Assembly (NCBI GenBank): GCA_017308595.1
Contig: JAFKER010000020.1
Span: 1 to 64,000, forward strand
Length of the DNA: 64,000 bases
Source of the DNA: Afipia sp.
Lineage (GTDB): Bacteria; Pseudomonadota; Alphaproteobacteria; Rhizobiales; Xanthobacteraceae
Reading direction: 5' to 3'
Position 1 is the stretch's first letter; each line of letters starts with the position of its first letter. The notes under the pieces are model-generated. The model was given only the letters and a program-made list of their open reading frames with translations, was not told where the DNA came from and ran no database searches. Position numbers and translations under genes: made by a program. Below, piece after piece: positions 1-8,265 of the stretch.

Positions 1-2053
1 TGGCATCGGCCGCCGCGCGTTCCCAGGCCGGCCTGTGGCGGGCGGTGATGCAGGCGTTGGGACAGCGGGTCGGCTCGCACAGGGCAGTGAGCGGCCCTGC
101 CGGATCGGGGGTCGTCACGCGCTTGAGGCAGAGCGCGGTCGCGGGATCGAAGAAGCAATCCGCGAGCGGGCCGACATGGAAGGTGCGCGCGACGCTGGCG
201 AGCATGACGCGCAGGCGGGCGCGATCGGCGATCATGGCGGGCAAAGGCCCTTGTCTGACGGCGGCATCGTCGAGCGTCCGCGCGATGCGCGGTCCCGCCG
301 GTCCACCGAGCGATGCGCCGCCCTGACGCCGGTCGAAATAGTCCAGCAGATCGTCAATCTGACCGAGCCGACGCTGCGCCTCGACCTCGGCGCGAAACCC
401 TGATGCGCTGGTCCCGGCATAGCCTTCGAACGCGGCGACCGAGGCGTGCTTGTACTGGATCATGCCGGCGATGGTGCCGAACGGACGGTTGGCGATGTGC
501 CACGCGATCGTGCGCCGGAACTGCCGCGTCGTGATGCGCCACGGCTTGCCATCGGGTCCGGGCGGGATGACCGGCTCATCGGGGGTGCCGAAGGCGCTGT
601 TGAGGTGGTCGCGGAAGGTGTTGAGCTGGCGGACCACCTCGCTCGACAGATGCGTCTTGGAGACGGCGCTCGCGCGCAGCACCGGCCAGAGCGTATCGCT
701 GCCGCTGGCGCGCGCCGGCCCTGCCGACAGGCGTTCGAGCACCATGATCGCGGCGGCGACCGGCTCGATCGTCACCCAGCTCGCCGCCTCGCCCACCGCC
801 GCCCGGCGCTTGTAGATGGTCGACCGGATGCGATGGCGCTCGATCAGGCCGTCCTCGCTGCGCGCGATAGAGAGACACCCGCGCCGCATCGCCTGCACCT
901 CGCAGTCGCGCATGCCGGTCAGGTAGGCGCACACGATATAGGCAGCGGCTTGAAGCATCCGTTCCTCGTGTGCGAGAGTCTTCGCATCGAAGCGCTCGCG
1001 CCACGGCCGACCGCTGTCAGGATCGATCGTGATCGGCGTGTCCATGCCGCCGACCTCTACCCCCAGCTCGGCCGCCACTGCGTCGATCAACCTCGCTTCA
1101 CCGCCTGTCAGCAGAAGATGCGCGCCAGGCTCGGCCTGCACGTCGATCCCGACATGGAGATGCAGGAGATGGGCGTTGATCGGTGGGGTCACTGCGCCGG
1201 TGTTGGGGTCGACGCGCAGCTTGCCGTTATGAGCGGTGCCCCAGATCGGCGCGCCGCGCCCCTCGCGGCGTCGGCGGCCGAAATAGGCCTTCAGGCGGGT
1301 GCGGCGACGTTGCCGGCGATCAGGGTCTGGAAGGCCGGCATCGGCGGCGGCAAGGCGATCCCGGCGCACTTCGAGCCGCGCAAGCTCGCGGCGGGCGGCG
1401 AGGATATCGTCCGCGAATATGGTGACGTAGCGCAACGACCAGGCGAGTAGCGCGGCGATGACCTCTTCCGGGAAGCGCGGCGTGCGGTTCTCCCGGACAT
1501 GGCGGTAGCCCGCAACGCGGGCGGGCGCCTGTCCGGCCCAAGGCTCGAATGCAAGGCCTCCGCTATCGAGGTGGTCGCGATAGTAATAGAGATCTGAGAC
1601 CACTTCGAGGAGGTGGCCGACGATGACGGGTCGTCGGGCAGGATCGTCACGGAGATGACGGGCATAGGCATCGAGCAATGGCTGATCGATACGGGAAACG
1701 TCGAGCCGTCCGAGCCGCTCGCGGGCGAAGGCGAAGAACCGGCGGGCACGGTTGAATGCCTGGCGGATACAGGCGGGTGGTAACTTCGTCCGATAGCCGG
1801 GGAGATCGGCGTTGAGGCGGGCGTAGAGATAGGCGCGCATCGCCGCCTGCACATCGGCATGTTCGAGCACGTGGAAATGCACGGTGACGTGGCAGCGCCG
1901 GGCGTTCTCGCGGAAGACGGCGGGACCGAGATCCCAGCTCGGGTCGCCGACGCGCGATAGCGCCTCGCGGGTATGGCCTTCCTTGAGTGGCGCGCTCGCC
2001 AGCACGGGGCGATCGTCGAAAGCGGGCGCCTGGGCATGAACGGGCATGGTCAT
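1..2053 (-). CDS. Tyrosine recombinase, third of trio (partial, runs off left edge)
   Basis: This frame stays open from the ATG at 2053 to the edge, giving 684 codons with no stop. The ATG overlaps the TGA of the preceding recombinase by 4 nt, implying translational coupling; a second ATG follows two codons later. The catalytic pattern of a tyrosine recombinase can be read: Arg in TGMRDCE (about residue 382), Lys near 415, Arg 513 in RQFRR, His 536 in YKHAS and Tyr 545 in EGYAG. The usual first His of the HxxR box is Arg here (about 510). After the catalytic domain a Cys-rich stretch (about 633-670) contains the motif CPNAC and is probably metal binding. The protein is far longer than a simple integrase (300-450 aa). 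It presumably acts with the two upstream recombinases in moving the element; this role is inferred. Confidence 0.8.
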   Translation of the reverse strand, partial: MTMPVHAQAPAFDDRPVLASAPLKEGHTREALSRVGDPSWDLGPAVFRENARRCHVTVHFHVLEHADVQAAMRAYLYARLNADLPGYRTKLPPACIRQAFNRARRFFAFARERLGRLDVSRIDQPLLDAYARHLRDDPARRPVIVGHLLEVVSDLYYYRDHLDSGGLAFEPWAGQAPARVAGYRHVRENRTPRFPEEVIAALLAWSLRYVTIFADDILAARRELARLEVRRDRLAAADAGLPDPDRRQRRRTRLKAYFGRRRREGRGAPIWGTAHNGKLRVDPNTGAVTPPINAHLLHLHVGIDVQAEPGAHLLLTGGEARLIDAVAAELGVEVGGMDTPITIDPDSGRPWRERFDAKTLAHEERMLQAAAYIVCAYLTGMRDCEVQAMRRGCLSIARSEDGLIERHRIRSTIYKRRAAVGEAASWVTIEPVAAAIMVLERLSAGPARASGSDTLWPVLRASAVSKTHLSSEVVRQLNTFRDHLNSAFGTPDEPVIPPGPDGKPWRITTRQFRRTIAWHIANRPFGTIAGMIQYKHASVAAFEGYAGTSASGFRAEVEAQRRLGQIDDLLDYFDRRQGGASLGGPAGPRIARTLDDAAVRQGPLPAMIADRARLRVMLASVARTFHVGPLADCFFDPATALCLKRVTTPDPAGPLTALCEPTRCPNACITARHRPAWERAAADA

Positions 2054-3837
2054 GCGCGGACCTCCGGCGGCAGATAAAGCCGTTCGCCCTCCATCTGCCG
2101 GCGCGCATCGGTGATGACGGCATCGGAGAAGGCCGGCAGGACCTGGGCGGTGATGCGGGCATGGACGCGGCCGAACTTGGCCGCCCAGTCGGTCGCGGGC
2201 AGGCTCAGCCGCTGCTCTTCGACGAAGGCGAGGAAGGCGAGGATCGCGGGGAGCTTGCGCACGGTGATGACGGCGTTGGGGCAATCAAGGCAGCCCCAGA
2301 AGGGCTGCGCGCAGGGTGATCCGGCCTCGGCGAAGGGACTGTTGTGGAAGCCCGCGCAGGCTGCGAGCCAGACATCCTGTTCGCCGTCGAGCAACGGACC
2401 CACGGTATCGGGCGGCATCAGCGGCGCGGCCTGTTCGGGTGCTTCGCGCAACGTCTGCTCGGCGGTGGGCGGAAGCACGGTCGGCATCGCGGCGGCGACC
2501 GCCGCGCGGAAGGCGTCGGCGACGGCCGTCTCGTGCACGGGCCGGAGCGACGGCAGATCGGCATAGTGGCGCGCCGCCACCTCGCGCGAGTGGCCGACCG
2601 CGAAGCGGGTCATGTGCCCCTCGGTCTTGGTGTACCACAGCGCCTTGTGGGTCTTGCGGAGCCGCGAGAGCAGCAAGTGGAGCGGCTCGCCGTCGTCATC
2701 GACAATAGCGTGCTGAGCTACCCAGGCATCGATCCGTTCCGTCGGGTGGCGGATGCCTACCCGCAGGCCGCCAGCGTTGTGATAAACCCAAAGACGATCG
2801 TCGTTCAGATGCTTGCGGGCAATCGCCGTGACCTCAATCAGGCGACGAATCAGACCACCAGGCGTGCCCCCACCGCCATCGCGCACGCGCATGCTCTTGT
2901 GCTCGGCGCCGCAGGCGCGGCGCTTGAGATAGCGCAGCTCCACCGTGCCGGCATGGGGGTTGGTGAGACAATCTGTGGTCAGCGTCTTCAGGCACTCGGG
3001 CTCGAGGCCGGTATCGAGCGTGAGCAGCACGAGCAGCGCCGGCAGATCGCGCGCAAGCGGGTGATGGCGGCCATGCAGATCATCGATGAGCGTGCTGATC
3101 GGCAATCCGCGCCGCATGCGCATGAAATAGAGGCTCTTCAGCGCCGGGTGGTCTGCAACGATAAAGCCCTGCCGCGCGATGATCGCTTCGACGTCGGCCC
3201 GCGCTCTGGCGATGACCGGGTCGCCCTCATCGGTGCGGTCGTCGGCACCGAGACGGCGGAACATCGCTTCGACGTCGGTCCTCGCGGCGTCGCGCAACGC
3301 GCGGGCGACGAAGGGGCTATAAGCATCGCGTGGGGTCGAGCGGCCCGCCGATGTGGCCAGCGTGTAGCGCAGCCGCTCATGCAGGTCGGGCGCGATCCGA
3401 TCGGGCCGGTCTGCCTCGATCGCGCGCAATGTGTTGACGATCTTGCCGACCGATATGTGCCGGTGGATCGCGCCCATCCCGCGCTGTTCGAGCGCGGAGG
3501 CGAACCCATCGATATGGACTGCACGCAGGTCGTTGACGCCGGTCACCCCCGGCGCACCATCACCAAGCCAGGCGAAGAAGTGACGATAGACCTGCACATA
3601 CTGCTTGATGACGCTGGCCGCACCAATCGGTCCCCCGAGCGCAGCCGATCGACGCAGCGCGCCGGCGAAGGCGATAGCGAGCGGACGGGGATCGAGTGCG
3701 GCCATATCGACCAGGACCGTTCCGCCATGCCGCGCCTCGATGGTGAACTTGAGGCCGAGCACCGGATCGGGCTTCTGTGGCTCCGGCGTGATCGGCGCGA
3801 AGGCGACAGGCCGGCCCTTGCGGGGATGGCCGCTCAT
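2050..3837 (-). CDS. Tyrosine recombinase-like protein, second of trio
   Basis: The gene encodes 595 aa. The start is the ATG at 3837, which overlaps the stop of the first recombinase in an ATGA; the frame stays open further upstream, but that part lies inside the first gene. The C-terminal half keeps Arg 394 (LSRLRKT), His 416 (AVGHSRE) and Tyr 425 (RHYAD). The box I arginine is missing: the motif reads TGLEPEC, with Glu 279 where TGLRxxE is expected, and the His of HxxR is Ser 391. It may therefore be a structural or DNA-binding partner rather than an independent catalyst. Residues 492-519 form a Cys-rich segment ending in CLDCPNA, matching the tail of the third recombinase. The length is close to TnpB of Tn554 (about 630 aa), which is a comparison from memory. 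Confidence 0.82.
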   Translation of the reverse strand: MSGHPRKGRPVAFAPITPEPQKPDPVLGLKFTIEARHGGTVLVDMAALDPRPLAIAFAGALRRSAALGGPIGAASVIKQYVQVYRHFFAWLGDGAPGVTGVNDLRAVHIDGFASALEQRGMGAIHRHISVGKIVNTLRAIEADRPDRIAPDLHERLRYTLATSAGRSTPRDAYSPFVARALRDAARTDVEAMFRRLGADDRTDEGDPVIARARADVEAIIARQGFIVADHPALKSLYFMRMRRGLPISTLIDDLHGRHHPLARDLPALLVLLTLDTGLEPECLKTLTTDCLTNPHAGTVELRYLKRRACGAEHKSMRVRDGGGGTPGGLIRRLIEVTAIARKHLNDDRLWVYHNAGGLRVGIRHPTERIDAWVAQHAIVDDDGEPLHLLLSRLRKTHKALWYTKTEGHMTRFAVGHSREVAARHYADLPSLRPVHETAVADAFRAAVAAAMPTVLPPTAEQTLREAPEQAAPLMPPDTVGPLLDGEQDVWLAACAGFHNSPFAEAGSPCAQPFWGCLDCPNAVITVRKLPAILAFLAFVEEQRLSLPATDWAAKFGRVHARITAQVLPAFSDAVITDARRQMEGERLYLPPEVRA

Positions 3838-5183
3838 GCGCCCTGCGGTCCCGGCAGCAGCGCAAGCAGCTCCTCGACGGCCGCGTCCACCGTATCGGCG
3901 CGCGTCGCGATATGGTCGAGGTAGATATAGGTGGTGGTGAGGCTGGCGTGGCCAAGCAGGCGTTGCACCTGCTGCAGCGGGTCGCCGAGGATCAGCCGAT
4001 AGCTCTCCAGCGGTCCGACCGGCAATGCCGCTTCGCGCAACCGCTGCTGGATCAGCAAGGCGAGCATATGGACTGCGAATGTGTGGCGAAGCTGGTGCGG
4101 GTTGATCGACAGCGGGAAGCCGTTCTCCGCGCACCGGTTGCAGGCGCGGGTGAAGATCACCTCCCACGAGTTGGGCCGAACAGGCTGCCCTACCTCGGTC
4201 AGCCACAGCGCCGCCGGCTCGCGGGGCGATCCATCCTCGTCGTACAGGATCAGGCGGCATCGTTCCTCCGGGGTGCAGATATCGCGCATGCGGTCGAGAC
4301 CGGCGCGGGTGACAGGGATCGATCGTTCGAGCTTGGTCGCGCCGTCTCGCGCGGCGAACTTGGCCACGCCCGCTGCGCGCTCGACGGCGACGTAAGCGGC
4401 AATCTGACGAAGCAGCCGACGCGGGAGCAGGACGCTGCGTCCCCGGTCGCCCTTGGTCAGCGGTGGCGGGAGAGGCAGCCAAAGTTGTTGGGCATCGCCG
4501 TCCTCGCGGTCGATCGCCGCGAGCTCGGCGGCGAGCAGGCCCGACGCCTCTTCGAGGCGCAGGCCGGTGGTGACGAGAAGATCGGCAAACAGCGCGTTGC
4601 GCAGCCCGTTCCGGTCGCGCGCGCCGGGGCGCTCGGTGCCGTCAGGGGTAAGGCCGCGCAGGCCGACCTCGCGGAAAATACGGTAGTCGTCCATCGTGAC
4701 GAACCGCACATCTGATCGCCTGGCAACACGTTCATAGGCGTCATTGCGCGCCGCGATCATGCCGCGACGGCCACCATGCGCCGGTCGCCACACGGCGCGG
4801 CGGCTGAACGGCGCGTCGGTGATCAGCCCGTGCTGCTCACCCCATCGGTAAAGGCGATCGAGACTGGCGACGGCGCGGTTCCAGCTTGCGGCCGTTATCC
4901 GGTGATCGGCCTCGTCGCGGCGTCGCTCACGATGATAGGCGTCGACATCGTCGCGGGTCGCAGCCCACACGGTCTTGCCGCAGGCATCGAGAAAGCGAAG
5001 CCAGACAACGACATCATAGGCATAGGCGCGAAGCGAGTGCCGCGAGCGGACGCCCGACAACGGCAGGTCGAGAAAGAAGCGATCCAGATCGGGATCATAG
5101 AGCGCGTCGCCGCGCAGGATCAGCGGCACATGCGCATCGAGGCCCCTGGCCTCGCGGCGCTCGCAAACAGTAATGATCGACAC
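3834..5183 (-). CDS. Tyrosine recombinase, first of trio
   Basis: This 449-aa site-specific recombinase/integrase starts at a GTG (5183) with a purine-rich GGGAGGG about 10 nt upstream. Residues 40-125 resemble a SAM-like core-binding domain. The catalytic domain shows a complete set: Arg 209 in TTGLRLEE, His 363 and Arg 366 in HQLRHT, His 412 in LLGHAS and the nucleophile Tyr 421 in YIYLDH. It is the only trio member with all classical residues, so it is the best candidate for the main strand-cleaving enzyme. Its stop codon overlaps the start of the second recombinase by 4 nt, making the three genes one transcription and translation unit. It would recognise ends or attachment sites of the nested element, possibly the inverted repeat 70 bp upstream. 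Confidence 0.9.
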   Translation of the reverse strand: MSIITVCERREARGLDAHVPLILRGDALYDPDLDRFFLDLPLSGVRSRHSLRAYAYDVVVWLRFLDACGKTVWAATRDDVDAYHRERRRDEADHRITAASWNRAVASLDRLYRWGEQHGLITDAPFSRRAVWRPAHGGRRGMIAARNDAYERVARRSDVRFVTMDDYRIFREVGLRGLTPDGTERPGARDRNGLRNALFADLLVTTGLRLEEASGLLAAELAAIDREDGDAQQLWLPLPPPLTKGDRGRSVLLPRRLLRQIAAYVAVERAAGVAKFAARDGATKLERSIPVTRAGLDRMRDICTPEERCRLILYDEDGSPREPAALWLTEVGQPVRPNSWEVIFTRACNRCAENGFPLSINPHQLRHTFAVHMLALLIQQRLREAALPVGPLESYRLILGDPLQQVQRLLGHASLTTTYIYLDHIATRADTVDAAVEELLALLPGPQGA

Positions 5184-5252
5184 CGGCGCGAAGCCCTCCC
5201 CCCGGACCCCCCACCGGGAAGCTGACCTTCACACCGTTGCGCACTATGACCC

Positions 5253-5316
5253 GGCAGCAATCAGGCTGGCCTCCGCCAGCTCTTGGGTCAGCGCTACGGC
5301 CAGCCTGATTACTGCC
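5253..5316. repeat. 19-bp inverted repeat upstream of recombinase trio
   Basis: The left arm (5253-5271, beginning GGCAGCAATCAGG) and right arm (5298-5316, beginning GGCCAGCCTGATT) are inverted copies that match at 18 of 19 positions, separated by 26 bp. There is no run of T after either arm, so this is not an ordinary terminator. The position, 70 bp upstream of the first recombinase and about 65 bp inside the element border, fits a recombinase binding site, an operator for the trio, or part of the element's end. The sequence alone cannot choose between these. Confidence 0.6.
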
Positions 5317-5340
5317 TACCGTGGGCGTCCATCGCCGACC

Positions 5341-6117
5341 TTACTGCAAAGTTGCGAGCGGCGCAGACTGTCCAGATAATGCTATCAATTCTTCGAACGC
5401 GTACTTCTTGGTGCCAAAGCCGCCTGACAGGTCGCGGCCCAGCCGCGAGGCGTGGCCGCTGGCGTGACCCATCTCGTGCAGCGCCGTGCGGTGCCAGTTG
5501 ATCGGGTCGTAGTAAGCTTGCGGCGGCGGAACCTGCACATAGTCGAGCGCTGGGGCGTAGAAGGCGCGGTTGCCGCCGATGCGGAAATCGATGCCGGTGG
5601 CCTGGATCAGCGCCTCGACCCGGGGTTCGATCAGGCCCGGCGGCGGGGGAGGAGTGACGATTGCGACATCCTCAGGCAGGTTCTCGCATTGCGCGCTGTT
5701 GAAGACCGTGAAGCGCTTCAGGAACGGGATCGCCTGGGCGTCTTCGCCCGTGTCTCGCGCGCGTCGTTTCTCGTCGTCAGGTATGAAGCGGTCGGCGTAG
5801 ACCACGGTCGTGCCGCGCTCGCCCTTGCGGACGTTGCCGCCGAGCGCGAGTGCTTGGCGGAAGGTGAGCCAGCTCTGCCCGGGAAAGCCGTGTTCGATGA
5901 CGGCGCCCCACAGGATCAGCACGTTGATGCCGGAATAGTGCCGGCCTGTAGAGCCGTTCCGCGGCATGGCGAGCGGCGCCTTCGCCGCCGCCGTCCCCCA
6001 TGGCTGGACCCACGGGACGCGGCCGACCTCCAGCTCGGAGATGATCTTGCCGGTGATTTCGTCATAAAGGCTCGTCCGATCCTGGCCGGCGCGAGCGGAT
6101 GTGGTTTTTCTGGACAT
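5341..6117 (-). pseudogene. ardC: ArdC-type antirestriction protein, 3' end truncated
   Basis: The 258-aa frame matches the ArdC family: an N-terminal ssDNA-binding part (residues 15-110, with WVQPW, NGSTGRHYSGINVL and WLTFRQA) and a zincin-like metallopeptidase part with HEMGH at 214-218. Family members usually continue for about 50 more residues after FEELIAE. Here the match stops at Ala 246 and the frame ends after LSGQSAPLATLQ. The break coincides with the start of the recombinase-trio element, so the original 3' end was displaced. ArdC proteins protect incoming plasmid or ICE DNA from host restriction, so this is a relic of conjugative cargo. The HExxH is intact, but the lost C-terminal part makes activity unlikely. 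A residual ssDNA-binding role cannot be excluded. Confidence 0.8.
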
Positions 6118-6281
6118 CGCGGATCTCCGCGACGGGCGCCGGGAGCCTTTCTCCCAGTCCTCAACCCGTCACGGCAAAGCCGGTCCGCACTCTCACTCTA
6201 GGGGTGTTGCGGGGTGTCCCCGCAGAAGGGGTCGGTCGAGACGAAAGGCTCGGCCGCAGGGGAAGGCTTTCCCCTCCAGCG

Positions 6282-8252
6282 ATGATTACCTCCATGTTTA
6301 TCTTGTTAGGTAAGCCGAACTTCACATCTTACGACTATTATAGTCGCATCCCTAAGTGTCAGTTGAGTTGGGCGACGACCGTGTTGTTGCATATCCAGAA
6401 CAAGATATTGCGGATGATCGCCAACAGCGAACCTGTGGCTGACACGGCGCGCGAACTCTGTGCCGACATTGAGACACTGATGTCTGGCGTGATCTGCTCG
6501 ATCCTGACCGTCGATCAGGCCGGACTTCTGCATCCGCTCGCAGCGCCGAGTCTGCCTGCGGACTATTCTTCTGCATTGGATGGGATGATGGTCGGCCCGG
6601 AGGTCGGGTCCTGCGGCGCTGCGGCTTATCTGCGCGAACCCGTTATCATCGAGGATATCCGACGTGATCTGCGCTGCGCCCGCTCCATGGGACTCATAGA
6701 AGGCCTTGGCGTGAGCGGATGCTGGTCCTTCCCTGTCGTCAACGCGGGCGGTGACGCCATTGCCGTCATCGGCTTCTACAGCGAGCAAGCGCGCTCGCCG
6801 AGCGCTTCTGAGCGCGCGCTGGCGGAAGCCTGTGTCGATCTCTGCGGTCTCGCGCTTCAGCGGCATGAGCGAGCCGTCGACCGCGAGCGCCGCGCGAACA
6901 TAGACGCGCTGACCGGACTTCCCAACCGCTCGGCCTACAACGTCGCGATGGCGCAGATTCCGTGTGACGTCCCGGGGGCCTGGGCCCTCTTCATCATCGA
7001 CCTCGATAATCTGAAGATCGTGAACGACACGTTCGGCCATCTGGCCGGTGATGCTCTCATCAAGGCGGCGGGGACCCGGATCGCGCGGGCGATGGCGCCC
7101 GACGTCAGCTTCCGGCTGGGCGGCGATGAATTCGCCGTCATCATTCAGAACCCCGTCTCGCTCGCCGATCTGAATGCGGCGGCGGAACGCGTGCTGACAG
7201 AATTGGAGCGCAGCGCCGATTGCGAGGGGCATGCCGTGGCGCCTCGTGCGACGATCGGCGGCGCCGTTCTGGGTGTCTCCGAACGGAGTGCCATGGCGGT
7301 CAACGAGGCCGCGGATTTCGCGCTCTATCACGCCAAGGAGACCGGGCGCGGCGGCTTCGTGCGCTACTGGCCGGGAATCGGCACGCGGATCACGCGGCGC
7401 CGGGACGCGATACGCGATGTGGCCGATGCGCTCGCCGATGATCGCATGGAAACGCATTACCAACCGATCGTCGGTCTCGATACGGGCGAGATTGTCGGGC
7501 TCGAGGCGCTCTGCCGCATGCGCACCGTGACGGGTGAACTCGTCAGTGCCCTAGCTTTTCGGGAAGCGACCAGCGACGCCCACATCGCTGCGGAGCTTAC
7601 GCAACGTGTTGCGGTGACGGTTGCGCGGGACATCGCCTTCTGGCGGGATCGGGGTCTGCTCGTCCAGCAGGTCGGCCTCAATGTTTCGACCGCCGATTTC
7701 TATACGGGCAGCCTGGCTCAAAAACTCGAAGATGCCTTCGGTCGCGCTGGCGTCCCGCTCGGTGGTTTGATCGTCGAAGTGAGCGAGGACGCATGTATCG
7801 GCCGAAGTGATCGCGTCGTAGCACGGGAGATAGAGGCATTGCGCGCCGCCGGCGTCCGCGTCGCGCTCGATGACTTTGGGACCGGACATGCGTCGCTGAC
7901 GCATCTGCTGAACGTCCCGGTCGACATCATCAAGATCGATCAGGCTTTCATTGGCCGTTTATGGCCGGACGATCCAAGCATGGTGATCGTCGAGGGGCTC
8001 ATCGATATCGCGCGGCAGCTCGGCATTGAGATTGTGGCTGAGGGGATCGAAACAGAAGTTCAGGCGAGCCAGCTTTGGTCGATGGGCTGCAAAGTCGGGC
8101 AAGGCTTTGCGTTCGCCCGTGCGGCAGACCGCGACACGACGTCGGCCTTGCTACGTCGCCATGCGAGCGGCCGTGAAGGTGCGACGCCGATCTTCGCCCA
8201 AAGTCCGATGGAGGGTTCGACCAGTCGTGTCCGAAGAGTGCGCAGCGCTTGA
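6282..8252 (+). CDS. GAF-GGDEF-EAL cyclic-di-GMP signalling protein
   Basis: The chosen start gives 656 aa: a GAF-like sensor (about 40-195), a GGDEF domain (205-360) with intact GGDEF at 280-284, and an EAL domain (375-640) with EAL at 408-410, DDFGTG at 530-535 and EGIETE near 590. Both active-site signatures are present, so it could make and degrade cyclic di-GMP. The RxxD inhibitory site upstream of GGDEF is absent (MAPD). No membrane segment is seen, suggesting a cytosolic sensor. The start is uncertain: ATG 6282, ATG 6294, or a GTG/ATG between 6381 and 6414 nearer the GAF domain are all possible. The longer frame reaching back to 6099 runs antisense into ardC and is unlikely. The gene converges on dnaE2 with only 13 bp between stops. 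Confidence 0.88.
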   Translation: MITSMFILLGKPNFTSYDYYSRIPKCQLSWATTVLLHIQNKILRMIANSEPVADTARELCADIETLMSGVICSILTVDQAGLLHPLAAPSLPADYSSALDGMMVGPEVGSCGAAAYLREPVIIEDIRRDLRCARSMGLIEGLGVSGCWSFPVVNAGGDAIAVIGFYSEQARSPSASERALAEACVDLCGLALQRHERAVDRERRANIDALTGLPNRSAYNVAMAQIPCDVPGAWALFIIDLDNLKIVNDTFGHLAGDALIKAAGTRIARAMAPDVSFRLGGDEFAVIIQNPVSLADLNAAAERVLTELERSADCEGHAVAPRATIGGAVLGVSERSAMAVNEAADFALYHAKETGRGGFVRYWPGIGTRITRRRDAIRDVADALADDRMETHYQPIVGLDTGEIVGLEALCRMRTVTGELVSALAFREATSDAHIAAELTQRVAVTVARDIAFWRDRGLLVQQVGLNVSTADFYTGSLAQKLEDAFGRAGVPLGGLIVEVSEDACIGRSDRVVAREIEALRAAGVRVALDDFGTGHASLTHLLNVPVDIIKIDQAFIGRLWPDDPSMVIVEGLIDIARQLGIEIVAEGIETEVQASQLWSMGCKVGQGFAFARAADRDTTSALLRRHASGREGATPIFAQSPMEGSTSRVRRVRSA

Positions 8253-8265
8253 GCGCGGTGGCACC

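Larger units (their letters stand above)
1..5382. mobile_element. Nested element with three tandem tyrosine recombinases, right end
   Basis: Three recombinase genes run leftward from 5183 with ATGA overlaps between successive genes. The sequence just right of them breaks the ardC reading frame: the protein follows the family up to about residue 246 and then ends after 12 unrelated residues. This places the element's right end near 5380-5386. An inverted repeat at 5253-5316 lies between that border and the first recombinase. The arrangement recalls RIT (recombinase in trio) elements and the tnpA/tnpB pair of Tn554, but the second and third proteins are much longer than RIT recombinases, so membership of either family is inference. 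The left end is not in the window. Confidence 0.65.

Noticed and set aside
446-1450. Long + strand frame of 334 codons
   Set aside because: It is antisense to the third recombinase, whose catalytic motifs are clear. High GC content produces such mirror frames.
2344-3924. 526-codon + strand frame
   Set aside because: It is antisense to the second recombinase and shows no domain.
3838-4482. 215-codon upstream extension of the second recombinase
   Set aside because: It is out of frame with, and inside, the first recombinase; the ATGA overlap at 3834-3837 gives a better start.
6214-6230. TGCGGGG-TGT-CCCCGCA hairpin between ardC and the GGDEF-EAL gene
   Set aside because: It is a perfect 7-bp stem but has no T run and lies upstream of both divergent genes. 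Chance or a local regulatory role cannot be separated.
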